Positions 43,290 through 52,967 are shown, numbered from the stretch's first letter. The stretch: DNA of 64,000 bases from Filimonas lacunae (GCF_002355595.1 NZ_AP017422.1:6886823-6950822); one strand, 5' to 3'. Notes: a model not told the origin generated them from the letters alone. Numbers and translations are program-made.

Positions 43290-44814
43290 GCACCAACGGA
43301 AGTTTAATAATAAATGTACTGCCTTTTCCCTCCTCGCTGTTTACCTCAATAGTGCCTTTATGCAACCGGATGATATGCGCTACATAGCTAAGACCTAAAC
43401 CGTAGCCACGTGTATTATGCCTGTCGTTATCAGGCACCCGGAAAAACTTTTCGAACAATTTGTGTTTATATGCAGCCGGAATACCTATTCCATTATCCTT
43501 TACAGTAAAAACCGTTGATTGGTTATCTGTGAGTAATTGTATATCTATTACCGGGTTGGCAGGGCTGTACTTGATAGCATTATCCAGCAGATTGTATATC
43601 ACACTGGTGAAATGCAACCTGTCTGCCTGCATAGGTAAAATGCTTTGCTCAGGGTTAAAATGAACTGTAGCTTTTGCTTTTTCCAGCTGCAGGCGCATAC
43701 TGGTTAATACCTCCTGTGTAAGCGTCACTATATCAACAGATTCCAGCCGGAGGCTTACGTTATGGTTTTCAAACATACTTAACCGTAAAACCTTGTCTAT
43801 CAGCAAGCTAAGGCGCTGCAATTCAATGGCAGAAATATCAAGGTATTCTTTGGTACGAACAGTATCTTCTAAGGCGTTGAAATTGCGTAATGCTTCTATA
43901 GCTACATTCACCGTAGCTACCGGGGTTTTTAATTCATGGGTGATATTGCTGATGAACTCATTTTTCATATCCGCAAGGCGCTGTTGCGCCAGCATATTGC
44001 GGTATACAAACACAAATGAGATAATAGTAAACCCTATCAGCATAATTGATACACAGAAAGGGATCAGCAGCTTTTTGGAGATGTAGGAAAAGGGATTTTC
44101 GAAAACAGCATAATAACCTATTGAGGCATTGAAACCCTGCATGGCAAACCGGGTGGTAAGCTTATCGCTTTTAGGCACAGAATCCATAGCAGCCCTCCTG
44201 TTAGGCAAGCTGGCTGTTTTTAACTGAAAAGCCAGGTAGATGTTTTCTTTTTGGAGAATACGGGTGTAATGAGAATCCAGCTTTGCAATGGGGATAGAGT
44301 CATCCAGCTTATTCAATTCCAGTATAAAGCTCCTTACGTTTTGTGTATCTTTTCCTTTGGCTTTGTTCTGTAAACTGTCTACCACTTTGGCAATAGCTAT
44401 ATTAAAAAATGGTGGCGGAGGCGGGAAATCCATCATTGAATCACTACCATTACCCATCCTTTTTGACCAATGAAGCACTTTTACAGAATCATGTTTAAAG
44501 CCGCCCCCCTTATTGATATCAGCGCCAGCAGAAGACCTGGTGGTTATAATAGCTTTGTTGTTAGAATGTACATTGTTTTTATCGTCTGATACTATTTCTA
44601 TTTTTTCAATATTCTCCGGGCGAAGCGAAGCGGGTAGCCCCTTCATTCGTTCTGCCTGTATTTGCTGTATGGCATCCTTCAGCAGTATATCGGTTTTTCG
44701 TTGCAGGGTATTGTATTCCTCTTTATACACTTTTACCAGCCAATAGCACTGGAAGGCAGCTATTAAAATAATAGTGCCGGCCATTAACACACGGGAAAGA
44801 TGCAGCCTGTTCAT
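43282..44814 (-). CDS. Sensor histidine kinase
   Basis: 510 residues. TM1 is about 8-28, a periplasmic sensor region of about 220 residues has a polyproline stretch PPPPPFF (131-137), and TM2 is about 248-271. The HisKA box is ISNITHELKTPVAT with phospho-acceptor His293. HATPase motifs follow: NLLDNAIKYSP, DNGIGIPAA and RGYGLGLSYV. It is a typical Bacteroidota sensor without HAMP. It is co-transcribed with the response regulator and divergent from the GLPGLI gene. Ligand unknown. Confidence 0.93.
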   Translation of the reverse strand: MNRLHLSRVLMAGTIILIAAFQCYWLVKVYKEEYNTLQRKTDILLKDAIQQIQAERMKGLPASLRPENIEKIEIVSDDKNNVHSNNKAIITTRSSAGADINKGGGFKHDSVKVLHWSKRMGNGSDSMMDFPPPPPFFNIAIAKVVDSLQNKAKGKDTQNVRSFILELNKLDDSIPIAKLDSHYTRILQKENIYLAFQLKTASLPNRRAAMDSVPKSDKLTTRFAMQGFNASIGYYAVFENPFSYISKKLLIPFCVSIMLIGFTIISFVFVYRNMLAQQRLADMKNEFISNITHELKTPVATVNVAIEALRNFNALEDTVRTKEYLDISAIELQRLSLLIDKVLRLSMFENHNVSLRLESVDIVTLTQEVLTSMRLQLEKAKATVHFNPEQSILPMQADRLHFTSVIYNLLDNAIKYSPANPVIDIQLLTDNQSTVFTVKDNGIGIPAAYKHKLFEKFFRVPDNDRHNTRGYGLGLSYVAHIIRLHKGTIEVNSEEGKGSTFIIKLPLVHE

Positions 44815-44916
44815 ATTGCTTTGTGTAATTACAAATGTAACCTTATATACGTGCTGCCGGAAAGGCCATTAACCTTAATTAACCTTATTCCAAGAATGCT
44901 TAACAATGAGGCAAAC

Positions 44917-44924
44917 TAGCTTTG
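44917..44924 (+). promoter_or_regulatory. -7 element of the GLPGLI gene
   Basis: TAGCTTTG matches TAnnTTTG. It overlaps the ATG at 44922, so translation must start downstream, at 44943. No TTG is seen at -33, consistent with a promoter that needs an activator such as the divergent response regulator. Confidence 0.5.
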
Positions 44925-44942
44925 AAAGCACAATTATCCCAT

Positions 44943-45707
44943 ATGAGGCAAGTAATATTATCAGTATGTAGCCTGGCGCTGGTTTGCTCGGTGGCTGCTC
45001 AGGCAAAAGAGGGCACCATTACTTATGAAAGAAAAATAAACCTGCACCGCCGTTTGAAAGACGAGCAGATGAAGGCAATGATGCCCGAATTCAGAACCAA
45101 CAAGCAACAACTTCTGTTTAGCGACAGTATATGTGTATACAAAGCAGTGGAAGAAGAAAATGCACCTGATCCGTTTGAGGGAGGTGGCGCACCGGGTGGC
45201 AGTCCAGGTGGACCCGGCGGTGGTCAACGTATGGGACCTCCTCCGGGAATGCCTGGACAAAACAATGTATTGTATATCAATTTCAGTAATCTGAAAATTG
45301 TTGAACAAACAGAGCTGGGAGAGAAAACCTTCCTGATTGCAGATACCGTAAAAGTTCAACCCTGGAAGTTGAGTGATGAAACCAAAACCGTGTTGAACTA
45401 TCCCTGCAAAAAGGCAGCGCTGAAAACACTACGCGGACAAGAGGTGGTTGCGTGGTATACCGAGAGCATTATTACTCCTGCCGGTCCGGAAATGTTTAAT
45501 GGCTTGCCTGGTGCAGTGCTGCAGGTAGATGTAAATGATGGAGAAATGTTGTTTACTGCCCTGGAGGTGAGTAACAAAGTAGATAAGAAAGCTTTAAAAG
45601 AGCCTGCAAAAGGCAAAGCCACTACCCGCGAAGAGTACAATAAGAAAATACAGGAAATGTTTAATAATCGTGGGCCGGGTGGCCCCAGGATGATCCAGAT
45701 AAATTAA
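44943..45707 (+). CDS. GLPGLI-family exported protein
   Basis: The signal peptide MRQVILSVCSLALVCSVAAQ starts at the ATG at 44943. The family hallmark is NGLPGAVLQVDV (about residues 185-196), with the preceding YPCKKAALKT strand. An unusual Gly/Pro-rich insertion (about residues 82-105) and a tail ending GPGGPRMIQIN are present. GLPGLI proteins are exported and often found beside outer-membrane barrels; function unproven. It is convergent with the barrel gene that follows and divergent from the two-component system. Confidence 0.88.
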   Translation: MRQVILSVCSLALVCSVAAQAKEGTITYERKINLHRRLKDEQMKAMMPEFRTNKQQLLFSDSICVYKAVEEENAPDPFEGGGAPGGSPGGPGGGQRMGPPPGMPGQNNVLYINFSNLKIVEQTELGEKTFLIADTVKVQPWKLSDETKTVLNYPCKKAALKTLRGQEVVAWYTESIITPAGPEMFNGLPGAVLQVDVNDGEMLFTALEVSNKVDKKALKEPAKGKATTREEYNKKIQEMFNNRGPGGPRMIQIN

Positions 45708-45740
45708 TACTCTTTTGTTCTTTTCATGTATCGTTTATAA

Positions 45741-45771
45741 AAGGCCGGCTTCTTTTCAGAAGGCCGGCCTT
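45741..45771. terminator. Bidirectional terminator between GLPGLI and barrel genes
   Basis: AAGGCCGGC (45741-45749) pairs with GCCGGCCTT (45763-45771), and the inner TTC/GAA pairing extends the stem across a one-base bulge. TTTTT follows shortly on the plus strand. Confidence 0.85.
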
Positions 45772-45797
45772 GCTTTTTCATGCTTTACTCATCTGGC

Positions 45798-48608
45798 TTA
45801 CATAGGTGGCCCGCCCATAATGCGTGGGCCCATTTGCTTTAATCCCGACTTGTTCAGGCTATATGTAAAACCCAAAAGGAAATACCTATTTAATACATTA
45901 TAGCGCTGATCCACAATCTGGCTTTGGCTGGCTGTGCGGGTAATGCCAATGTTTTTATTCAGCAGATCATACACACTTAACTTTATTTCAGCCCTCTTAT
46001 TCTTTAGGAAACTTTTGGCAATAGAAGCATTCCACAAAGGTACCTGGGTGTTAAAGCCGCTTGTTCTGCCAGAGTTTAATACATAGTTAAACTGGTTGTT
46101 TAATACCATGGACCATGGTAAATAATAGGTAAGGTCGCCCCCATACGTTTGCTGCAAATAATTGGTGTTGGAAGCAGGCTGTAAGGAGTAAGTTGCTTTG
46201 CTAATACTAAACCTCGATGATAAATGAATATCTATTACGTCATCAATTCCATAATTCCACGAAAACATAGGCCCTATAGAAAGATTCGATATTACATTTT
46301 GCTCATTATTGAGGAAGGCAATATTGCGGTTATACGAAATGCTGGAACCGATATCGAACCTGGATTTTAGCTTTTTAACAGAGAACCCGTAACCGAAATT
46401 ACCAGTGAGTGTGTATACGCCATTAGCGTTTACAGGCTTGCTGCTGCGTGAGCCATTGTCTTTTACACTATCTGCATTTACAATAGCATCTCTACTGGAT
46501 GTAAAGCTTACCAACGCACGCACATTTGTACCATTTTCAGGACTCACAGCAAAGTAGTTCATGTTAATAAGATGATTGTACTGACGTTTAAGATCCGCAT
46601 TTCCCGAAGTTACATTCAGCGGATCGCTGATATCGGCAATAGGTTGTAATTGCGTTACGCTCGGCTGTATTGTAGAAGCTGTATAGTCGAAACGCATGTT
46701 GCGAAAACGGCTAAACAAATACTGAAAGCTGGCATTAGGTAAAATGTCCGTAAAGGTTTGACGGATATTAATTCCCGCCGTATTGTTCTCAGCTTTTAAC
46801 GCAGCAGATTGTAAGGCTGTACCTACTGTGAAATTATATTTCTGCTGATTAGTTCTGAAGTTTACTCCTCCGCCTGAATAGGTATAATTGCTGGTGAAAT
46901 CGTTACTAAGTGAAGTGTTGAAAATATCATACTTGCCACTGCCTGTGTTTTTATCGTACGTTTTTTTAACGCTCTCTCCTATGCTTACGTTACCAAAGGT
47001 GCTGAACTCTAACAGGGATTTTTTACCAACCGGTTCGGTATAAGTAACATTTGCCCCATAGCTTTTGGTAACCGCATTGCGGCTATTGATCTGGTTAATG
47101 ATGGAATCAGTAGCCACCTGGTTGTCATCATAAAACACGTTATTAGAGTTAAGGCTTCCGGTTGACTGGCTATGGTTGTAGGTAGTGTTGATATTACCCG
47201 ATAACGTTCTGCCCTTTTTTGCCAGCCGCTTACGCAGCAGCACATTGCCGGTGAAGTTTACTGCATCGGCATTGGTAATATTGCTGGTGGTGCCTTCATT
47301 TAGTTTAACGTTGTTGGAGTTAACAGAGGTATAACTGCTGCTGCTGTTACTGCCTGTGTTTTGCCAGGTGATATTAGGCGTGAACTTTAAAGAGAAGGAG
47401 CTATCTATTTTTTGATCCAGCGACAGGTTGATTCGATGTTGAGCATTATCACTGATCGTTTTAGACAGCTCTGCTTTGGTATAGCTGTTTGTAGCTGACA
47501 GGTTTTGTGTGTTAGATGTTTTGTCCGCAACCAGGTGCATATCGCTACCTGTGTAACTGGTATTTAAGTCTGTTTTTTGCTGCCAGTTATTATTATAGTT
47601 AACACCACCTGCAAAAGTAGTAGCTACCCCTTGCTGGTTCTGCCCCAGGCCGGTGGTAGGTAAACCGCTTTCGTTACCACTGGTAGATATATTAATACCG
47701 CCGCCATTGCGTAAGCCTCTTGCCAGTGAGCCCGAAAAATTCATGGCGTCTGCAATAGAAAAGCCCTGTTTGTTGGTATTGTTTGCCATTGCCAGCAGAG
47801 AAACCTGCTCTTCATTATTGAAGCGGTTAATGCTTGTTTGCGCATCATACCTGTTGTTTGTACCTGCTGCACCATTTATTTTACCAAATAGCGCGTTGTT
47901 TCTATCCTTTTTCAGTTTCAGGTTGATGGTCTTGGTAGTGTTGCCATCGTCAACACCTGTAAATTCAGACTGATCGCTCTTCTTATCAAATACCTGAACT
48001 TTATCTACTGCGTCAGCAGGCAAATTTTTTGTGGCCATTTTAGGATCGCCCGTAAAAAACTCTTTGCCGTTCACCAATATTTTCTGAACACTTTGACCAT
48101 TAATCTTTACCGAACCATCGCTTTCTATGGTTACGCCTGGCATTTTTTTAAGCATGTCTTCTACCACCGCATTGGGTTGGGTTTTGAAGTTTTCGCTGTT
48201 AAATTCCAATGTGTCATTGTTCATTGTAACCGGGGGACGTTTAGATACTACCGTTACATTTTGTGCAGTAACCAGGTCTGTCATACTTACATCCGGAATG
48301 AATTCAGTTTGCTCCTGTGCCTGTACAGTTAGCTTTTTCCAAACGGGAAGATAGCCCACATAAGAGGTGGATAACAGATAAGTGCCCTTGTCAATAGCTT
48401 TAAAAGAGAAATAGCCGGCGGAGTCTGCACGACCAAATGTTACCAGGGTAGAATCTTTTTCGTGTACCAGTGATACGGTTGCATACGCCAGTCCCTTGTG
48501 TAGGGAACTATCGTAAATTCTACCTTTTACCGTTGTTTTCTGAGCAAAGGAAACACTGCAAAACACAATGGAAAGAATTAAAAGGGTAAAGCTTTTAGGC
48601 ATGGGCAA
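45798..48608 (-). CDS. Outer-membrane beta-barrel protein with carboxypeptidase-regulatory and plug-like domains
   Basis: 936 residues with a signal peptide (about 1-22). A CarboxypepD_reg domain (25-110) contains AYATVSLVHEKDSTLVTFG. The plug-like domain (about 115-230) contains FKTQPNAVVEDMLKKMPGVT and VLVNGKEFFTGDPKMATKNL. The C-terminal part is a long barrel of the OMP_b-brl_3 type. It ends in a short Gly/Pro tail, MGPRIMGGPPM, after the last strand. It is likely a TonB-linked transporter or surface protein, paralogous to the gene at 57550. A palindrome overlaps its start. Met at 48602 is an alternative start. Confidence 0.9.
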   Translation of the reverse strand: MPMPKSFTLLILSIVFCSVSFAQKTTVKGRIYDSSLHKGLAYATVSLVHEKDSTLVTFGRADSAGYFSFKAIDKGTYLLSTSYVGYLPVWKKLTVQAQEQTEFIPDVSMTDLVTAQNVTVVSKRPPVTMNNDTLEFNSENFKTQPNAVVEDMLKKMPGVTIESDGSVKINGQSVQKILVNGKEFFTGDPKMATKNLPADAVDKVQVFDKKSDQSEFTGVDDGNTTKTINLKLKKDRNNALFGKINGAAGTNNRYDAQTSINRFNNEEQVSLLAMANNTNKQGFSIADAMNFSGSLARGLRNGGGINISTSGNESGLPTTGLGQNQQGVATTFAGGVNYNNNWQQKTDLNTSYTGSDMHLVADKTSNTQNLSATNSYTKAELSKTISDNAQHRINLSLDQKIDSSFSLKFTPNITWQNTGSNSSSSYTSVNSNNVKLNEGTTSNITNADAVNFTGNVLLRKRLAKKGRTLSGNINTTYNHSQSTGSLNSNNVFYDDNQVATDSIINQINSRNAVTKSYGANVTYTEPVGKKSLLEFSTFGNVSIGESVKKTYDKNTGSGKYDIFNTSLSNDFTSNYTYSGGGVNFRTNQQKYNFTVGTALQSAALKAENNTAGINIRQTFTDILPNASFQYLFSRFRNMRFDYTASTIQPSVTQLQPIADISDPLNVTSGNADLKRQYNHLINMNYFAVSPENGTNVRALVSFTSSRDAIVNADSVKDNGSRSSKPVNANGVYTLTGNFGYGFSVKKLKSRFDIGSSISYNRNIAFLNNEQNVISNLSIGPMFSWNYGIDDVIDIHLSSRFSISKATYSLQPASNTNYLQQTYGGDLTYYLPWSMVLNNQFNYVLNSGRTSGFNTQVPLWNASIAKSFLKNKRAEIKLSVYDLLNKNIGITRTASQSQIVDQRYNVLNRYFLLGFTYSLNKSGLKQMGPRIMGGPPM

Positions 48609-48626
48609 ATATTTTGCCCAAACGTA
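48602..48626 (-). promoter_or_regulatory. Barrel gene promoter with 8-3-8 palindrome
   Basis: TGGGCAAA (48602-48609) and TTTGCCCA (48613-48620) form a perfect inverted repeat with a three-base centre. It adjoins a -7 box TACGTTTG (minus strand, 48626-48619). The palindrome covers the expected transcription start and the first ATG, so a bound protein would block initiation. Confidence 0.5.
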
Positions 48627-48688
48627 ATTTACCCTTTTAACAAGATGGGTTAAACAAGTTTAGTGAAAGGTTAATGAACGTTAAAGCT

Positions 48689-50059
48689 TTACCCTTTCAG
48701 TAATTGTTCCAACGCACCTGAAGCATTTTCAAACTCGAAAGAGGAAAGTACCTCGTGCATGTTAGCCGTAATTTTATGGTTGCACAGATTACCAATGCTT
48801 CCCTCATGGGTATGGTTTACTTCTGTGCTATAGGTAAACTGGCCTGCTTCTATGTCCAGGCCCACTTTTTTATAGGCGTCTCTGAATGGAAGCCCTTCCA
48901 GTACCAGCTTGTTTACTTCTTCCACACTAAACAGGTACTTGTATTTTTCATCCTGCAGAATATCTTTCTTCACTTCCATGTTAGAAAGCATCAATCCTGC
49001 CATTTCCATACAAGAGCGTAAAGTGGTGAAAGCCGGGAACAAATGCTCTTTCAGCAATTGCAGATCGCGATGGTAACCAGATGGTAAATTGGTGGTCATC
49101 ATCATTATTTCATTCGGTAATGCCTTAATGCGATTACAATAAGAGCGGATTAATTCAAATACATCTGGATTCTTCTTATGCGGCATGATGCTGGAACCAG
49201 TAGTTAACTGTGGCGGGAAACTGATGAACCCAAAATTCTGATTCAGGAACAAACAGGCATCCATAGACAGCTTAGCCAAAGTTTCAGCCACGTTAGCTAA
49301 TGCCATGGCTACAATACGTTCAGCCTTACCACGTCCCATCTGTGCATATACTACGTTATAGTTTAAATCGGCAAAGCCTAATAACTGTGTCGTCAATGTT
49401 CTGTTGATAGGGAAAGAAGACCCATATCCTGCAGCAGAACCCAGCGGGTTTTTATTCACTACATCGTAGGCTGCTTTCAGCGTAATAGTATCGTCTACTA
49501 AACTTTCCGCGTAAGCGCCTAACCATAAACCAAAAGAGGAAGGCATGGCCAGCTGCAAGTGGGTATAACCTGGCAGCAGGTATTCTCTGAATTCTTCGCT
49601 TTTAGCTGTCAGCAGTTCAAAGAAAGATTGAACAGCATGTACCGTTTGTTCCAGCTCCGCCCTGAGGAAGAGCTTTACGTCTACCAGAACCTGGTCGTTG
49701 CGGCTGCGGGCTGAGTGGATTTTTTTTCCAATATCACCCAGTTTCTGCGTGAGCAAAAACTCTACCTGTGAATGCACATCTTCTACATCATCCTGAATAA
49801 CAAAAGCGGCTTCCCCTTTATTGCCATTAGCAGGTAAAGAAGGGTGCTGCTGTATGCTTGCGTAAATTTGATGTAACTCTTTGGCAAGAATTTCTGCTTC
49901 TTCAGTAGTTAATAAACCTACAGTGGCCAGCATTTTTGCATGGGCAATATTTCCCAGCACATCAAAAGGGGCCAGTAACAAATCAAACTCTCTGTCTTTA
50001 CCAACAGTAAACAGTTCAACTTCTTTTAAAGAATCAATATTTTTTGACCAGAGTTTCAT
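48689..50059 (-). CDS. argH: Argininosuccinate lyase
   Basis: Last step of arginine synthesis: argininosuccinate to arginine and fumarate. The fumarase/aspartase superfamily signature GSSIMPHKKNPD is at about residues 275-286. Near the N-terminus are AEAAFVIQDDVEDVHSQVE-type sequence and the loop HSARSRNDQ. Length 456. It is the last gene of the eight-gene arginine operon, 41 bases after argE. Confidence 0.96.
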   Translation of the reverse strand: MKLWSKNIDSLKEVELFTVGKDREFDLLLAPFDVLGNIAHAKMLATVGLLTTEEAEILAKELHQIYASIQQHPSLPANGNKGEAAFVIQDDVEDVHSQVEFLLTQKLGDIGKKIHSARSRNDQVLVDVKLFLRAELEQTVHAVQSFFELLTAKSEEFREYLLPGYTHLQLAMPSSFGLWLGAYAESLVDDTITLKAAYDVVNKNPLGSAAGYGSSFPINRTLTTQLLGFADLNYNVVYAQMGRGKAERIVAMALANVAETLAKLSMDACLFLNQNFGFISFPPQLTTGSSIMPHKKNPDVFELIRSYCNRIKALPNEIMMMTTNLPSGYHRDLQLLKEHLFPAFTTLRSCMEMAGLMLSNMEVKKDILQDEKYKYLFSVEEVNKLVLEGLPFRDAYKKVGLDIEAGQFTYSTEVNHTHEGSIGNLCNHKITANMHEVLSSFEFENASGALEQLLKG

Positions 50060-50100
50060 TGTTCAAATATTTTACATCAAGCGTAGCCGGATTCTATTAT

Positions 50101-51195
50101 TTAAGCCAGCACTACTTTGTTTAACAGTTGTATATAATGTTCTATCCCCTTTTCAATCTCCTCTACATAAATAAATTCATCTGCAGTATGGCTACGCGCA
50201 CTATCGCCAGGACCGCATTTTAATGCGTGGAAGGGCATTAAGGCTTTATCGGAACAGGTGGGTGAACCATATACAGATTTACCCAGCGCTATACCCGCCT
50301 CCACAATAGGGTGATTGGCTTCTATACGGGTGGCACGCATACGCAGGCTGCGGGGCTTTACTTCGCTTTTTACATGTTGCCTGATAATGTCCAGCACTTC
50401 CTCGTGTGTATAAGCATCGGTTACACGCACGTCTACTACAAAGGAGCATTGTGCGGGAACCACATTGTGTGCTTTATTTTCTGTGTTGATAACGGTTACG
50501 CTCATTTTTACAGGGCCTAACCATTCTGAAGTTTTAGGAAAACGATAAGTGCTGATCCACTCAATGTCTTTCAACGCTTTGTACACTGAATTTTCACCTT
50601 CTTCCCTGGCAGCATGTCCTGCTTTACCATGTGCCATACCATCCAGCACCATTAATCCTTTCTCGGCAATAGCCAGATTTAATAAAGTAGGCTCTCCTAC
50701 TATAGCAAAGGCTGGTGGCTTATTGTTTAATGCGGCAGTAAAAGCAGCATCTTTCAATAAGGCTTCTATACCATTTACACCCGAAATTTCTTCTTCGGCA
50801 GAAGCCCCGATAATTACATTGTATTTCAGGTTCTGTTGATCGTAGAAATATAAAAAAGCGGCCATCAGCGATACCAGGCATCCACCGGCATCATTACTAC
50901 CCAAACCATACAATCTACCTTCTTCTATAACAGGAGTAAACGGATCTTTTGTATACTGCGGATTAGGCTTTACCGTATCGTGATGTGAATTGAGCAAAAC
51001 TGTGGGTTTTGCAGGATCGAAGTGCTTGTTTAAAGCCCACACATTATTCATACATCTGTGTGTTTGCACTCCTTTTTGCTGTAGAAATTGTTCCAGTATA
51101 GCAGCAGTCTTGTCTTCCTCTTTTGAATAAGAAGGCGTAGCAATCAATTGTTGCAATAATTGCAGCGCCTCTTTATATAATTGAGCGGTTTCCAT
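50101..51195 (-). CDS. argE: M20 metallo-hydrolase, N-acyl-ornithine deacylase type
   Basis: Removes the acyl group from N-acyl-ornithine or citrulline in the arginine pathway. Di-zinc site: SHHDTVKP (His, Asp), GSNDAGG (bridging Asp), EEEISGVNG (catalytic Glu pair) and the final HTADEFI His. A dimerisation lid domain lies between about 170 and 280. Length 364. It is 7 bases from argB. As argF' acts before deacylation in this phylum, the substrate is probably N-acyl-citrulline. Confidence 0.9.
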   Translation of the reverse strand: METAQLYKEALQLLQQLIATPSYSKEEDKTAAILEQFLQQKGVQTHRCMNNVWALNKHFDPAKPTVLLNSHHDTVKPNPQYTKDPFTPVIEEGRLYGLGSNDAGGCLVSLMAAFLYFYDQQNLKYNVIIGASAEEEISGVNGIEALLKDAAFTAALNNKPPAFAIVGEPTLLNLAIAEKGLMVLDGMAHGKAGHAAREEGENSVYKALKDIEWISTYRFPKTSEWLGPVKMSVTVINTENKAHNVVPAQCSFVVDVRVTDAYTHEEVLDIIRQHVKSEVKPRSLRMRATRIEANHPIVEAGIALGKSVYGSPTCSDKALMPFHALKCGPGDSARSHTADEFIYVEEIEKGIEHYIQLLNKVVLA

Positions 51196-51201
51196 TTCGG
51201 A

Positions 51202-51993
51202 CTAATTAGTAATAAGGGTTCCCAATGTTTGGGCGGTTGTATTTTGTACCAGGTCTGCGGCATCGCCAATCAACACCTCTTTCACACCTGCATCTATGGC
51301 GGCGAAGGCATTGTCTATTTTGGGCAATATGCCTGCAAACAGTTTGTTTTCGCTTAACAGTTGCTGGTATTTGTCTTTAGTAATAAGGCGAATAACAGAG
51401 TCTTCATTTTCCACATCTTCCAATACGCCTTTCTTCTCAAAGCAATACACTAAACGTACATCGTATGCGGCAGATAATGCAATGGCTATAGAAGAAGCAA
51501 TAGTGTCAGCATTTGTATTGAGTATATGTCCCTGTGAATCGTGAGTTAACGGAGCGAATACAGGAAGAATGCCATTATCCAGGAACAAACGGCAGGTGTC
51601 TACCGGAATGTTTGCAGTATTTACATCGCCAACCCAACCAAAATCCACTTCTTTCACCGGACGTTTTACAGCCGGGATTAAGTTGGCATCAGCACCTGTT
51701 AAACCTATAGCATTACAGCCTTTGCTTTGTAGCTGTGCAATAATCTTTTTATTGACAAGGCCACCGTATACCATTGTTACAATATCAATAGTAGCATCAT
51801 CTGTAATTCTTCTGCCATTAACATAGTTGGAAGCCACACCTAACTGATCGCCTATTTTGGTGGCAATTTTACCACCACCATGAATAAGGATTTTACGATG
51901 AGGTATAGCAGCGAAAGCACTTAAAAAGGTGGAAAGGTTTTGCTCGTTGTCAATTACATTTCCACCTATTTTTATTACAAATAGCTTATCCAT
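51202..51993 (-). CDS. argB: N-acyl-glutamate kinase
   Basis: Phosphorylates N-acetyl- or N-succinyl-glutamate. MDKLFVIKIGGNVIDNE carries the KIGGN phosphate loop. ILIHGGGKIATKIG and the Arg in NGRRITDDATI form the acyl-glutamate site. Length 263 from the ATG at 51993, which overlaps the argF' stop codon (TAATG). A longer frame exists but is rejected because of this coupling. No N-terminal helix for hexamer formation and arginine feedback is present. Confidence 0.94.
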   Translation of the reverse strand: MDKLFVIKIGGNVIDNEQNLSTFLSAFAAIPHRKILIHGGGKIATKIGDQLGVASNYVNGRRITDDATIDIVTMVYGGLVNKKIIAQLQSKGCNAIGLTGADANLIPAVKRPVKEVDFGWVGDVNTANIPVDTCRLFLDNGILPVFAPLTHDSQGHILNTNADTIASSIAIALSAAYDVRLVYCFEKKGVLEDVENEDSVIRLITKDKYQQLLSENKLFAGILPKIDNAFAAIDAGVKEVLIGDAADLVQNTTAQTLGTLITN

Positions 51994-52967
51994 TATGCGT
52001 TTTTCAGAATTTCTGAGATTACTGCCTGTGCAGCCCACACCCTGTTAGAAGCCTGCCTGGTTACAATGCTGTTTGGACCATCCAGGACTTCATCACTTAA
52101 TTCTACATTTCTTCTTACCGGAAGGCAATGCATTACTTTGGCCTGGTTTGTCAGCTTCAGCTTCTCGTCTGTAAGCATCCATCCCGGATCGTTTTCATAT
52201 ATTTTACCGTAATCGGTATAAGTGCTCCAGTTTTTAACGTACACAAAATCAGCACCTTTTAATGCTTCATCCTGGTTGTTAATAATAGTGGCACCTTGTG
52301 TAAACTTGGTTGCCAGTTCGTAATCTTCCGGATGGGTAATTACAAAATCAGCTTCCCCCCATGCGTTCACCCACTGAGCAAAGCTATTAGCCACACATTG
52401 TGGTAATGGCTTTACGTGAGGAGCCCAGGTAAGCACAATTTTAGGCTTGGCATTTATAGATTTAAACGCTACGTTTTCCTTCAGCGTTTCTTTGATAGAG
52501 ATAATATCGGTAAGACTTTGCAAAGGATGCAAAGTGGCACTTTCCAGGCTTATTACCGGAACACCACAGTATTTAATAAACTGAGAAATGTACAGCTCGC
52601 TATAATCATCTTCCCGGTTTTTTAAACCTGGGAAGGTGCGAATACACAGTATATCAAAATAGCTTCCTAAAATAGGAGCAGCGTCTTTGATATGTTCTAC
52701 TGAACTTCCGCTCATAATAGCGCCTTCTTCAAATTCCAGCGCCCAACCTTCTTTATCCACATTAAACACAATAGCTTCCATTCCCAGATTGGCCGCAGCT
52801 ACCTGCGTACTTAAACGGGTACGTAAACTTGGATTTAAGAACAACAGGCCAATGCGCTTGTCGGCCCCTAATTTCCTGTCTTTAAACGGATCGGCTTTGT
52901 ACATTAATGCGGTTTCTGCCAGTGCATTAATGTCTTTTACATCATGAACGGAAATAAAGTTTCTCAA
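51993..52967 (-). CDS. argF': N-acyl-L-ornithine carbamoyltransferase (ArgF' type)
   Basis: Carbamoylates N-acyl-ornithine instead of ornithine. The carbamoyl-phosphate motif is SLRTR (47-51), and HPLQSLTD and MHCLPVRRN are the other conserved segments. Length 324 matches Bacteroides SOTCase. The residue known to set acyl specificity (Pro90 in B. fragilis succinyl enzyme, Glu92 in Xanthomonas acetyl enzyme) is Val90 here, in GSSVEHI, so the acyl group cannot be predicted. Coupled to argB by TAATG. Confidence 0.93.
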   Translation of the reverse strand: MRNFISVHDVKDINALAETALMYKADPFKDRKLGADKRIGLLFLNPSLRTRLSTQVAAANLGMEAIVFNVDKEGWALEFEEGAIMSGSSVEHIKDAAPILGSYFDILCIRTFPGLKNREDDYSELYISQFIKYCGVPVISLESATLHPLQSLTDIISIKETLKENVAFKSINAKPKIVLTWAPHVKPLPQCVANSFAQWVNAWGEADFVITHPEDYELATKFTQGATIINNQDEALKGADFVYVKNWSTYTDYGKIYENDPGWMLTDEKLKLTNQAKVMHCLPVRRNVELSDEVLDGPNSIVTRQASNRVWAAQAVISEILKNA

